The notes under the pieces: generated by a model | The model's database searches: none | Told to the model about the DNA's origin: nothing | Seen by the model: only the letters and a program-made list of their open reading frames with translations | Program-made: the position numbers and the translations under genes | Source of the DNA: Symbiodinium natans | Lineage: Eukaryota; Sar; Dinophyceae; Suessiales; Symbiodiniaceae | Direction of reading: 5' to 3' | Length of the DNA: 64,000 nucleotides | NCBI GenBank assembly: GCA_905221605.1 | Contig: CAJNDS010001112.1 | Span: forward strand, 2,228,972 to 2,292,971 | In this document: piece after piece, positions 8,201 through 17,774 of the stretch | Numbering within the stretch: the stretch's first letter is position 1 | How the letters are laid out: the number at the start of each line of letters is the position of its first letter

Positions 8201-10559
8201 TCTGAAAACAAAGCGGCCAAATTCTGAAAATAAAGCGGCCAAATTCTGAAATTCAATTAGCCTTTGGCCTGATTTTGGCTCATTCTGAAAATAAAGCGGC
8301 CAAATTCTGAAAATAAAGCGGCCAAATTCTGAAAATAAAGCGGCCAAATTCTGAAAATAAAGCGGCCAAATTTCGAAAATACAATTAAGGTTTAAATATA
8401 TATGGTAGAGAGGGTTTAGGGTTTAGGGTTTAGGGTTTAGGGTTTAGGGTTTAGGGCCCCGGCACCTGTATGAGGAAGAACACCTGGCGGTGCCAGAGTA
8501 GTTACTCCACAGACCCTTTTTGGCTTTTACAACCCTAAGCCCTAAGCCGTCCAAACCCTAAACCCCCTAAGCCCTAAACCCTTAAACCCTAAACCCTAAA
8601 CCGTCCAAACCCTAAACCCCCTAAGCCCTAAACCCTTAAACCCTAAACCCTAAACCCCAAACCCTAAACCCTAAACCCTAAAACCCTAACCTCTACACGG
8701 GTGTGGGTATAAAAGCGTGCTGTAGCAGGAGCTCCTCGGAGTGCAGAAGGAGGCCTTCCGCCACTGGCGGGCATACCTGGCAGTAGCAATTCCGACGACA
8801 CTGCAGATCTGTACCTTGGGGACCGAATGAACCTTAAAAGGACTTCGTTTAGGGTTTAGGGTTTAGGATTTAGGGTTTAGGGTTTAGGGTTTAGGGTTTA
8901 GGGTCTAGGGTTTGGACCAAGCCCGGATGCAAAAGGGTTTAGGGTTTGTGGTTTGTGATCAGCGCGGCAGAGTCCGCGTTGCCCGCTCTTGAATGGCATA
9001 GTTCGTCCCAGGCAGGCAGTGCAGCAGTCCTAGCCGTAAAAAAGGGTTTAGGGTTAAGGCAAGGACCCTAATTAGTTCAAAATGCAGGGTTTAGGGTTGT
9101 GGGACCACATGAACCATAAAAGGGTTTATGCTGCATATCAGGGGGGAGTGGGGTTTCGTAGTATGGAGTATATGATCCCAGTTTTGGGGTTCGTTCAGTC
9201 CCCAAGGTAGCGAGTGGTGGTTCTGGGAGATTTGCGCTCTGCTGGTGGGCTACTTGGGCCCCACGCCCTTGGCTGCACACGTGGCCACCATGAACCTTGG
9301 AGGGACCAAATCAACCCTAAAATCGAGGCCATATAGCCAGTACTACTATAATCCCTTTTTTAATTATATGAACCATATACCCTATATTACTAGAATCCCT
9401 ATTAAGGTATATGAACCATAAACCCTTTTAGGGTTCCCTTCGTCCTGCAGGAACGTAGTGGCCGTGCTTGTGATGCCTACCATTGCCTTGGGGAACGCCG
9501 CATCCTCAGTTGTGGGTAATGCAATCGGGGCGCAGCTCCCAAAGAAGGCCAGGCGCGCCGCCTGGCTCTGCGTGGCGCTGGACGCCACTCGGTAGGCCCG
9601 TGGGAGATTGTGTTTAATTTCCCTTGAGGGTTTTGAGAGGATCATGTTCTTATTGGGTTTAAAATTGATCATATTCTTAGTGGGTTTTAAGAGGATCATG
9701 TTCTTATTGGGTTTAAGAAGATCACATTCTTTTTAGATCTAAGAGGATCACATTCTTATTGGGTTTAAGAGTTTCATATTCTTATTGGGTTTGAAGAGGA
9801 TCATCTTCAGGAATATTTTTCAGAGGGTTTTTAGGGGCCATCCCAGGCCATGATGTGGACCTGCTTGGCACTGGTCTTGCTCCTGACGAGGCACCTGGTT
9901 GCTCAGCTGCTTACATCGGAGCCGGCCGTGCAGTCCATGGTGCAGACGCTTCTTACCATATACTTGCTGGCCGGCTACCCGGACAACGTCTCGAATGTCA
10001 TGGGCGCCACGCTCCGTGGCATCGGTAAGCAGAAGGCGCCCGCAGCTGTCTACTTGGTTTCCTTCTACCTCATAATGCTTCCAGTGGGCTGCATGCTTGT
10101 TTCTTTGCGATGGTGGGGGAACAGTTTACATGTTTAATTATTAAGGGTGCTTAAACTCAATAAGGAAAAGAACTTTGAAGTTTTAATGCTGTCCCAACCA
10201 TGAACGAGGTTTGGCACTGCAACATGGGAGTTCAGGGCATGTGGTACTCCATGGCGATTGGGACCGGACTCGCCACGGTCCTGATGGGCATCCTTCTGTG
10301 CAAGGTCGATTCTTGGTGTGTTTAATTAGGGTTCTAGGGTCTCGGCAGCCTTCAGCACAAGGGCTTACTTAGGGTTTAAGGTTTGTTCCCTTTTGAGGTA
10401 CATGGGCCCTTAGGGTAAGGGGGTATATTGGACATCGGTTGGAGTCTTTGTGTTGCGCGGCACTCATGAGTCTGAGCTCAGGACTGGGCCCAGTGCGTAA
10501 AAGAGTCCGACGAGCGTCTGAAGGAAGCCTCACCCGTGCCGTGCATGCGTGATGCATAG
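2281..10559 (+). CDS. MATE-family efflux transporter, 18 exons, complete
   Basis: Multidrug and toxic compound extrusion (MATE) transporter, a 12-helix cation-coupled antiporter of plasma or organelle membranes. Exons: 2281-2393, 2465-2517, 2887-2941, 3168-3193, 3439-3509, 4630-4695, 5098-5189, 5497-5572, about 6359-6431, 6822-6844, about 6990-7055, 7304-7404, 8729-8810, 9207-9291, 9451-9583, 9847-10098, 10209-10304, 10482-10559 (TAG). Family motifs read in order: LGHAGDAAELAAVGLGNMMQ, LTSALDTFVSQAHGAGQ, YLQRSRII, DDILLAVGQHADVA, LRNVAVPQPVWTS, VAVHPLN, GAGIANTTTWTLQWL, EWWFWEICALLVGYLGPTP, AHVATMN, GNAIGAQLP, NVMGATLRGIGKQ, GVQGMWYSMAIGTGLAT. Codon phase is kept at every junction except introns 8 and 10, which stay ambiguous by a few bases. 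About 513 codons is normal for MATE. Donors: seven GC, six GT, two GA. An in-frame TAG precedes ATG 2281, but an upstream exon spliced at about 2295 is possible. Substrate cannot be told. Confidence 0.93.
3532..3668 (+). repeat. Interstitial (TTTAGGG)n array, MATE intron 5
   Basis: About 14 perfect TTTAGGG units, then three TTCAGGG and three TTTCGGG units. It lies between exons 3439-3509 and 4630-4695, so it is intronic and not a chromosome end. Confidence 0.97.
4949..5097. mobile_element. Introner, family A, supplying the acceptor of MATE exon 7
   Basis: Left GAGGGGACCGAACGAACCC, right GGGTTCATTTCGTTTGAAG with the final AAG used as acceptor. The interior shares TCATATGC..CTATAC..TAGAATCCCT with other A copies. 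Confidence 0.7.
5193..5290. mobile_element. Inverted-repeat element, family F, in MATE intron 7
   Basis: Perfect arms CCCAAAGGCTCC and GGAGCCTTTGGG, flanked by GTA on the left and TAG on the right. Related copies: 1496-1573, 45399-45489, 46963-47024, 47321-47412 (…GGAGCCCTA ends). Confidence 0.85.
6096..6198. mobile_element. Family B-prime element, MATE intron 8
   Basis: Arms AGATCTTCCAACCCCCTTGG and CTTAAGGGGTTTTGGAAGATCT. It appears nested in a slightly longer inverted repeat (6080-6212). Confidence 0.85.
6445..6679. mobile_element. Element family M with expanded poly-C core, MATE intron 9
   Basis: Arms TTGCTTAAGAAACCCCCC and GGGGGGTGCTTAAGCAA. Between them lies about 160 bp of C with scattered T and G, then A(n). 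Copies with short C tracts: 20319-20425 and 48427-48545. ORFs in both directions (poly-Pro, poly-Gly) are artefacts. Confidence 0.75.
7436..7529 (+). repeat. Interstitial (TTTAGGG)n array, MATE intron 12
   Basis: About 13 near-perfect units starting 31 nt after the exon ending at 7404, and next to the 22-bp minisatellite. Confidence 0.97.
7629..8375. repeat. 22-bp minisatellite in MATE intron 12
   Basis: About 30 copies of a 22-bp unit, GCGGCCAAATTCTGAAAATA plus AA. Two copies carry the same 35-40 bp insert (TTCAATGAGCCTTTGGCC and on) at about 7968 and 8249, showing a higher-order duplication of about 281 bp. Since 22 is not a multiple of 3 and the unit has no stop on the minus strand, all three minus frames stay open for 85-245 codons. 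Those ORFs are artefacts. Confidence 0.95.
8529..8692 (-). repeat. CCCTAAA array with internal duplication
   Basis: CCCTAAA/CCCTAAG units containing two copies of a block with CCGTCCAAACCCTAAACCCC, so the array has expanded by duplicating a longer irregular unit. Intron 12 of the MATE gene, just before exon 8729. Confidence 0.9.
8811..9206. mobile_element. Introner, family A, forming MATE intron 13
   Basis: The whole intron lies between near-perfect terminal inverted repeats: left CCTTGGGGACCGAATGAACC, right GGGTTCGTTCAGTCCCCAAG. The exon bases GTA occur at both edges (TCT|GTA ... AAG|GTA), as expected for a target duplication that creates the splice sites. A TTTAGGG array (8848-8910) and a second, nested A element (about 9098-9206) lie inside. 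Confidence 0.85.
9292..9450. mobile_element. Introner, family A, GA-AG intron of MATE
   Basis: Starts GAACCTTGGAGGGACCAAAT and ends GGGTTCCCTTCGTCCTGCAG. GAAC is present at both edges (AT|GAAC ... CAG|GAAC). Protein frame ATMNVV is restored only with a GA donor at 9292. Confidence 0.82.
9584..9846. mobile_element. Element family J, MATE intron 15
   Basis: Five to six copies of AAGAGGATCATGTTCTTATT GGG-type units, ending TTCAGGAATATTTTTCAGAG GGTTTTTAGGGGCCATCCCAG. The same end occurs at 54426-54490. The intron has GCC at both edges (GAC|GCC ... CAG|GCC). Confidence 0.75.
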
Positions 10560-11158
10560 GCATGTTTAGGGTTTCAGGGTTTAGGGTTTAGGGTTTCGGG
10601 TTTAGGGGGGGAGGAGCCCGAAATCCCAGGCCCAGGGCACCGCTCCATGCCCTCCACAGATATCGACAGTCCCAACGCGCTTGCACAAAGCAGCGCGGAG
10701 TGGCGGGTGCATCCGCGTGCTGAGAAGCCTTTCAATTTTTGTCTGCTTGGGAGATTCTCAAAGTGGGGGGGGGGGGAGATCCTATTGCAATGCTTTAGGC
10801 CCTAAACCTTAAACTCAAAACCCTTCATTTAGAGAGTCCCTCTATGCACGCAGCGCACTTGCACAATGGCCCGCGTCGTGACGACCTTCGGATCAGGGTT
10901 GCAAAGGTGTTTTGGTTTTGTACAACCTTAGCGTTATCATTAATATCGCTATTGTCACAGTAGTTGCTGTTTCTGATTTTTCTTTATTACTATGATGGGG
11001 CTTCTGTGTGGTGTCGAGCTCTTGTTTTTGCGTCGTGAGGCTGGGGCTGAAAGTGGCGCTTCGGGGTCCCTCAGCTCAGAGCGAGACCTCGTGTGCGTGT
11101 ACAGTGTACAGGTCACAGGGTTGTAGCCCTGCTCCAGCCGGCAGATCCACCGGCTCCT

Positions 11159-11298
11159 TACAAGGAGGGGGCCCCTTACTATACTTAATACTAACTATAG
11201 TTAAAAGGACTTATAACCTAAGCTAGGATCATTATAACTCCCATTTTAGGGTATTTTTTACCCTACTTTTAACTAGGGGGGGGGGCCCCTCCTTGTAG
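11159..11298. mobile_element. Inverted-repeat element, family G
   Basis: TACAAGGAGGGGGCCCCTTA ... GGGGGGCCCCTCCTTGTAG with TAACTATAGTTAAAAGGACT and CCTAAGCTAGGATCATTATA inside. Confidence 0.92.
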
Positions 11299-11456
11299 AG
11301 AGTTCAGGTGTTGGCTTCCGATTGCCAGCCTAAGGTCCCGGAGTCAAGAAAGGGCTTCAAGTTGAGTTTAGGGTTTAGGGTTTTTGGTTTAGGGTTTAGG
11401 GTTTAGGGTTTAGGGTTTAGGGTTTAGGGTTTAGGGTTTAGGGTTTAGGATATGTT

Positions 11457-11539
11457 GGGATGTTCCCCCTTATACTAACAGACTAACAGTCCCACTAAAC
11501 ATCCCCTTTAAGGACTGGTAGTATAAGGGGGGGACATTC
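11457..11539. mobile_element. Inverted-repeat element, family C
   Basis: GGGATGTTCCCCCTTATACT ... AGTATAAGGGGGGGACATTC; the shortest copy. Confidence 0.85.
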
Positions 11540-11987
11540 AAATTTGTATGGTTTGAAGCTGTATTGGGAGCTGTCGAGCCTGAAGACAGCCATCTGCCTA
11601 AGCACCGGCCCTAGTGAAGGCTAAGACTTTGCAAGAAGATTTTAGGGTTTAGGGTTTAGGGTTTAGGGTTTAGGGTTTAGGGTTGCAGCTTCGGGGGTAA
11701 GGCTTTCCGGATGTCAGAAGTTAGGGATATATAGCGGTTGAGGGGGTTCGGTCTTGGGGGTGGGCATCAAGGCTGCGATGTCTAACGTGGGAGCATCGAA
11801 GCCTCTACCCGCAGTCAAGGTTGATGTTGCGTTTAGGGTTTAGGGTTTAGGGTTTAGTGTTTAGGGTTTAGGGTTTAGGGTTTAGGGTTTAGGGTTTATA
11901 GGTTTATAGGGTTTAGTGTTTAAAGTCCCTTGAAGTACCCTCAACCCTAAACTCCAGACAAAGAGAAGTCAGGACGGCCAGGAGACA

Positions 11988-12098
11988 TATGGGGGTTTAC
12001 GATAATGGGGCTACCTTATTTGGGTCCAGTTTATCAGGGGATCCTACTATTTTGGAGTCTACATTAGGGGTCCCTTATTTTCGTAAACCCCCCCATAT
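11988..12098. mobile_element. Inverted-repeat element, family E
   Basis: ATATGGGGGTTTACGATAAT ... TTATTTTCGTAAACCCCCCC; inner GATCCTACTATTTTGG. Related copies: 3045-3140, 36600-36728, 53517-53631, 53708-53913. Confidence 0.85.
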
Positions 12099-12572
12099 CT
12101 GAACCGATGGGAACCCCTGACTCGTGAGAGTCCTTTCGAAGGCCTCTTTCGGCAGATTGCTCCTAGTATATATACAAGGTTAACCTTTTTTTGGGCTAGG
12201 GTATTCAGCCCCTACGGAATTGCTTGCTGGTGCCCAAGTTAAGGAAATCTTCGTGAAACTTCGAAGGAATACAACAAGCCTGCAAGGCTTACATACCTCA
12301 GACAAACCCTCCATCAACCCGAACCACATAACCCCCCCCCCCCCACACAGGCCCGGCCCCAGCGCACAACGCAACCCCTGCGCCCCAATTAAACCCCATA
12401 AGCCCTAAACCCTTACTCCGAAACCCTGAACCCTACTCCTAAACCCTAAACCCTAAGCCCTGAACCCTAAACCCTAAACCCTAAACGCGTAATGCAGATG
12501 TTAGGCGACTCTCTGAGCAGGGGGTTTCGCTGAAGCACGGGCGCCGCCCGGCAGAAGGGCGTAATCAGGGCT

Positions 12573-12800
12573 CAGGGTTTAGGGTTTAGGGTTCAGGGTT
12601 TAGGGTTTAGGGTTCAGGGTTCAGGGTTCAGGGTTTAGGGTTTAGGGTTTAGGGTTTAGGGTTCAGGGTTTAGGGTTTAGGGTTTAGGGTTTAGGGTTTA
12701 GGGTTCAGGGTTCAGGGTTTAGGGTTTAGGGTTCAGGGTTCAGGGTTCAGGGTTTAGGGTTTAGGGTTCAGGGTCTAGGGTTTAGGGTTTCGGGTTTGTA
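12573..12800 (+). repeat. Interstitial telomere-like array, degenerate
   Basis: About 30 heptamers mixing TTTAGGG and TTCAGGG, with TCTAGGG and TTTCGGG at the end. The regular TTCAGGG blocks look like copied higher-order units and not random decay. Confidence 0.95.
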
Positions 12801-13036
12801 ATAGGGTTTAGGTTTTAGCCGGAAGCATGGCAAAGCCGCGGAGCTCAGAAACTCTGAGCCCTAGTCCAGAACTTAGAATAGCCACTTATAACCCTAAGGG
12901 TCCATGTACCTGTATACTCTATGTATGGGCTGGTGGTCTCTTTAAGTAAGGTTTCTGTTTTATAGGAGCATTATCGTCGGGCTTGTTCTTAGGGTATCCA
13001 GGGGCTTTATTGAGGTACTTAGTAGTAGTGTAGGTA

Positions 13037-13122
13037 TTCTTTAACCTTTTTGGGGTAGTATATTCACCCTTATATTCCCAAAGGTTAGCCTTTCAAAACA
13101 TCTAGGTACTGGACAACTAAGG
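13037..13122. mobile_element. Element family H
   Basis: TTTAACCTTTTTGGGGTAGT ... CCCAAAGGTTAGCCTTTC ... ACTGGACAACTAAG. Related copies: 47719-47806, 49868-49941, 53247-53336, partial 12177-12230 and 14187-14270. The inner arms are inverted but the outer ends are less symmetrical than in other families. Confidence 0.75.
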
Positions 13123-13771
13123 GTATAAGGGTAACAGATAAAGAGCCTTTCGGGATCCGAAACTCTCTGCCCTGCAATGATCACGCAGCGCCGTTGGAGC
13201 GTGCGTTTAGGGTTCAGAGCCTGCGGCCTGCGGCTCAAGTCGCACTCAAGAAAGGGTTTAGGGTTTAGGGTTTAGGGTTTAGGGTTTAGGGTTTAGAGCG
13301 TTTCAGTTCTACGTGGGTGCAGAGGCACTTCGTTCACAATCGACTCATGTAGGCCCCAGATCCATGGTTCCTCGTGCAACAGAAGCAGTACCGACATCGA
13401 AGCATGCTTCGGGACTCTGCTTTAGGGTTTAGGGTTTAGGGTTTAGGGTTTAGGGTTTAGGGTTTAGGGTTTACATGTAAGATTCTGTAGGCCTGCCCAA
13501 AGAAGTTGGGGAACCTGCAAGTTATGAGTAGAGTAGTCAAGGCCCTGACATTGACTTACAAGTAATCTTGGGTTCCCCTACTTAGCCCCCTCTATACTAC
13601 CCCCGCCCTAGGTGGAACCTCCTAGAGAAGGCTATTTGGGGATGGTTAAGCCTAAGTAGGGTTATTTTCGGGGGGAACCCAGGGCGGCTAGTATTGAGGG
13701 GGTAGTATTACCCTAAACCCAAAACCCTAAACCCTCAACCCTAAGCCCTAAATCCCAAACCCTAAACCGCA

Positions 13772-16700
13772 ATGGGAGCCCATGAAGTAAGGCACCCCCC
13801 GGCTTTGCTGCTTGAGAGCCGAGGATACAACGCGCGGCCGCTGGAGAGCGTCCGCTGCGTCGTCTGCGGCGCTGGTGGGGGGAACCCTAAACCCTAAACC
13901 CCAAACCCTATAAGCCCTAAACCTCAAACCCTACCCACAACCCTGAAGGCAAGGCTGCTCCAACACCACGTAGTAGCTGAATGAGGGCACTTTGCACTTT
14001 GTGGAATACTATAACCCCCTATAGAACTGAAAGTGTATGTTTTTTTTTTTTATAGGGGGGGGGGGGCTTATGAACTCAGCAACTAAGACCAGGTCCCTTC
14101 TTGGCCCAAACAACCCTTTTGCAACATGACCCTTGCGCTCAGCGGTTTAGGGTTTAAGGTTTAGGGCTACCTAGGGCTGGGTAGCTAACCTTTAACCTTT
14201 TTGGTTATATTCATAATCCTCTTTCCAAAACAAGGTTAAACTTTTTGGGCTAGGGTCTTCAGCCCCTAAGCCCCAAACCCTCAACCCTGAACCCTGCACC
14301 CTAAACCCTAAACCCTAAACCCCAAACCCCAAACCCAAAACCCTAAACCCAAAACCCGAAACCCTAAACCCTAAACCCCAAACCCTAAACCCTAAACCTA
14401 AGAGAGCTGACACCTTCTCCAGGCCCTGTCGGCCTCCGCTGCGCCTTGGAGTTGCGCGCGCTGGGCGCCGAGGCGGGCGGTTTGGGCTTTGGGGCATCGG
14501 GAAGGAGGGACCCAAATTCCGGTTTAGGGTTTAGGGTTTAGGGCTAGGGTTTAGGGTTTAGGGTCTAGGGTCTAAGGTTTAGGGCTAGGGTTTAGGGTTT
14601 AGGGTTTAAGGGTTTGGGATGAGAAGAGAGACAGCCCACACCCAACACAGAGACCTCCCTAGAATCGGGATTGGGCAGTTCAGCTTCCCAGTGGCCTAAG
14701 TTCCCACCTCTACGTGGCTTCTATGACCCGCCTGAAGCCCGCGATAGGGTTTAGGGCCTAGGGTTTAGGGTTTAGGGTTTAGCCCCCATCCCTCAAAATA
14801 CCATCACGCAAAAACGAAAGAAAGGGCAATGACAAAAGTCACCGAAACCGAGCCTTTCAACTGGGAGCACATGCCCAAAAGCCAAGCTCAAGAACCCCGA
14901 ACCCAGCCAAGCCCCACCAAAGACAAAAACTTCAGAATCCAGTGGCCCATCCCTGAACAACAGCCCTGAGCACCGCCCGGGGACCCAACTACCTACGACG
15001 TGTGAGGGTTTGTGCAGCTCAGGGGTTGCAAACCCTAAACCCTAAACCCTAAACCCTAAACCCTAAAGCTACGTATGAGTTTATGAAGTCTGCAGTTGTA
15101 GGCGATCTTTGCCTTACACCTCGAACCCTACAAGCGCTAAAGCCCTTTCCACTCTGCCTAGAGTAGCCCATGCACCCTTTACAGCTGTAAAAAACATAGA
15201 AAGGAAAACATAGTTGACATCTTTCCATTAAGGGTATTTCGGTCAGTCTACGAGCCGTTTGCAAAGAAAGCGTGCCCCAGCTGTTGCTAATGTCCCTTAA
15301 ATTTAAACCCCCCAAACTCCGAGTGGTTAGGGCCACAGGCTACCCTAAATCCCAAACCATGAAAAGCTAACCCCATAAGCCCTTTGGATGCTTTCAGAGC
15401 TCCAAGATTCTAAGTATGGGCCCTGAATTTGTGTCTCTTGTTACATAAGCCCTTATACACACTATATGTAAGAAGGGCCCATACTCCGGATCCCTACAAG
15501 CAAGTTTAAGGGACCAGAATGAAGGACCCAGCCAAAGATTCCTTAGTTAAGGAATACCCCTTAAATCATATTCACCCTAAACCCGAGACCCTAAACCCTA
15601 AACCCTAAACGGCATGGTTCCGAGATCAGGTCTCGGTTTTCGAGAAGCGTCGGTCCTTTGACCGCCTCAACCGCCTCAAGCGCCTTCGCGGGCGATTCAG
15701 TCCTGCAGCGGAACCTTTAAGTACTCATGAACCTCCCAGTAGGAGTTAGGCAAACAACAGGAACCCCCCAAAACCCGGAATGTGAGTTGGTCAAGCAAGG
15801 TGGTGGCTTAGGAGAGAGGTGCTCCGGTGGTCCGGTGGCGCAGTGTTTCTCTGGTCTGACAAACTGTTGGGTACCCTAAAGTACCAAGTGCGGTTTAGGG
15901 TTTAGGGTTTAGCGTCTAGAGGGTTTAGGATTTAGGGTTTAGGGTGACCATTAAAAGCCTGAAGCATTGCATCCTTGAGGCTTTGGGAGTGGGTGAAGCA
16001 CGACCTCATCGGCCGGTGACTCAGTGGGTGGGGGGGGGGGAGGGGAAAACCCTTAAAGCCCTAAGACCCCAAAAGCCCAAAAGCCCCCAAAACCCCAAAA
16101 GCCCCCCCTGAAAAATAAAACACAAAAACTGAAGCCCCCAAAGCCCTAAACCCTGAACAGATTGGGGCCTTAGAGGTGTGAAGGACGGCAGGGGACTCCG
16201 TGGCCTGTAGGGTTTAGGGTTTTGGGGTTTAGGGTTTGGGGTTTGGGGTTTAGGGTTTCAAGGCCTCGCATGACCCTGGGATACCATTGGCATCTTGTGT
16301 TTGCTTCTGCTTCCTGTGCTTCGTGCTTGTTGCTTATACACGTACCCTCGTGCAAACCCTATCTACGCCCTCAAAACTAACCAAAAACCCTAAACCCTAA
16401 ACCTGAGTGAAACCCTCGAAACCTAAATCCGAGTCCCCGGCTTGTCACTGCAGAGTGGCCCTCTGGGCTCAGCTAGGTCGGTGGCAAAAAAAACCGACCC
16501 TAAACCCTAAACCCTAAACTCTAAACTCTAAACCCTAAAAAAAAAAACTAAACCCTAAACCTGAGTTAAACCCTCGAAACCTAAATCCGACCCTAAACCG
16601 GTTGCAGCTCAACCGTCCATGGTATGCACAGTAGCAGGCCCTGAGCGCACTTTCGCGACATAGGGTTTGCCAGAATGCTGCTACCTTACCCAAAACCCAA

Positions 16701-17743
16701 AACCCTAAACCCTAAACCCGTTTTAACACTGTAGCTTAATCCGAAATACTCCTCTCTGAAGTATTGCCTGAGGATGGGGTGCACGCCAGCTGATGCCACA
16801 GCGGCGTGCCCAGATCTCGTGCAGCAAGGGGAGGAAGAAATGATGGTGGTCAGGGTTTAGGGTTTAGGGTTTAGGGTTTAGGGTTCAGGGTTCAGGGTTT
16901 AGGGTTTAGGGTTTAGGGGTCATGAGGAAAAGAGTGATGTGGTAGGTCCAAATTCGGGTCCCTTTGGCGATGCAGCCCCCAGAAGCGACCACACGGAGAC
17001 TTGCCCGCGTACTACACAGCGGCCATCATACACCTTCATTCAGGAATATACCTGAAACCATACTAAGGATCCCTACATATATATATATATACATATGTAT
17101 GTATATATATATGTATATATATATATACATATATACATATATATATATATATGTAAAGCCATATTCCTTACTTAAGTCATGTTCCGAGCTCTTTTGGGTA
17201 GCAAAGCCGAAGGTTCGGTGCCGGTGCTGGCCACCTCCACATCGGCATTGGCCAGCTCCAGCTGATGCTCCTGAAGATGGGCCACTTGCTATATCCCCCC
17301 TGGGGAATTACGTATTTTTGTGTATATAAAGCCCAAGAGGATGTTAAGATTACTTCTTGCTATATCCCCCTGGGGAATTATTTCGTGTTTTTTGTTTGTA
17401 TCAAGGTTTAGGGTTTAGGGTTTAGGGTTTAGGGTTTAGGGTTTAGGGTTTAGGGAAAACCCATGAGGATATGAAACATGGTCTGTTCATTAAGGTTCTA
17501 TGGGGAGTATAGCTTGTGGCAGATGGGCGCCCCGAACCTGAAGTATCCAGCCGACTTGCTGGTGCTTGTATAAACATATGCATATATGAATATTGTTTAT
17601 GTACATACACATCTCTCTGTACACACACATATCTATGTGTATATATATACACATACATACATGAAAACTGTTTATGCATATACACATCTCTCTGTACACA
17701 TATATAATAAATATGTAGTGTGTATATACATTTCTCGCCATAT

Positions 17744-17774
<31 letters not shown>

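Larger units (their letters stand above)
10560..13771 (+). other. Intergenic interval between the MATE and MICAL-like genes
   Basis: No gene could be supported here. It holds TTTAGGG arrays (11370-11450, 11640-11685, 11832-11890, 12573-12800), TIR elements at 11159-11298, 11457-11539 and 11988-12098, and an H-type element at 13040-13122. Small GC-rich islands at 10664-10720 and 10865-10905 have short open frames but no convincing continuation. Confidence 0.5.

Noticed and set aside
7558-8347. Minus-strand ORFs of 85-245 codons with FRIWPLYFQN repeats
   Set aside because: Produced by a 22-bp tandem repeat without stop codons in any minus frame, inside a MATE intron.
7629-8375. CRISPR array
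   Set aside because: Repeats are directly adjacent without unique spacers, and the genome is eukaryotic.
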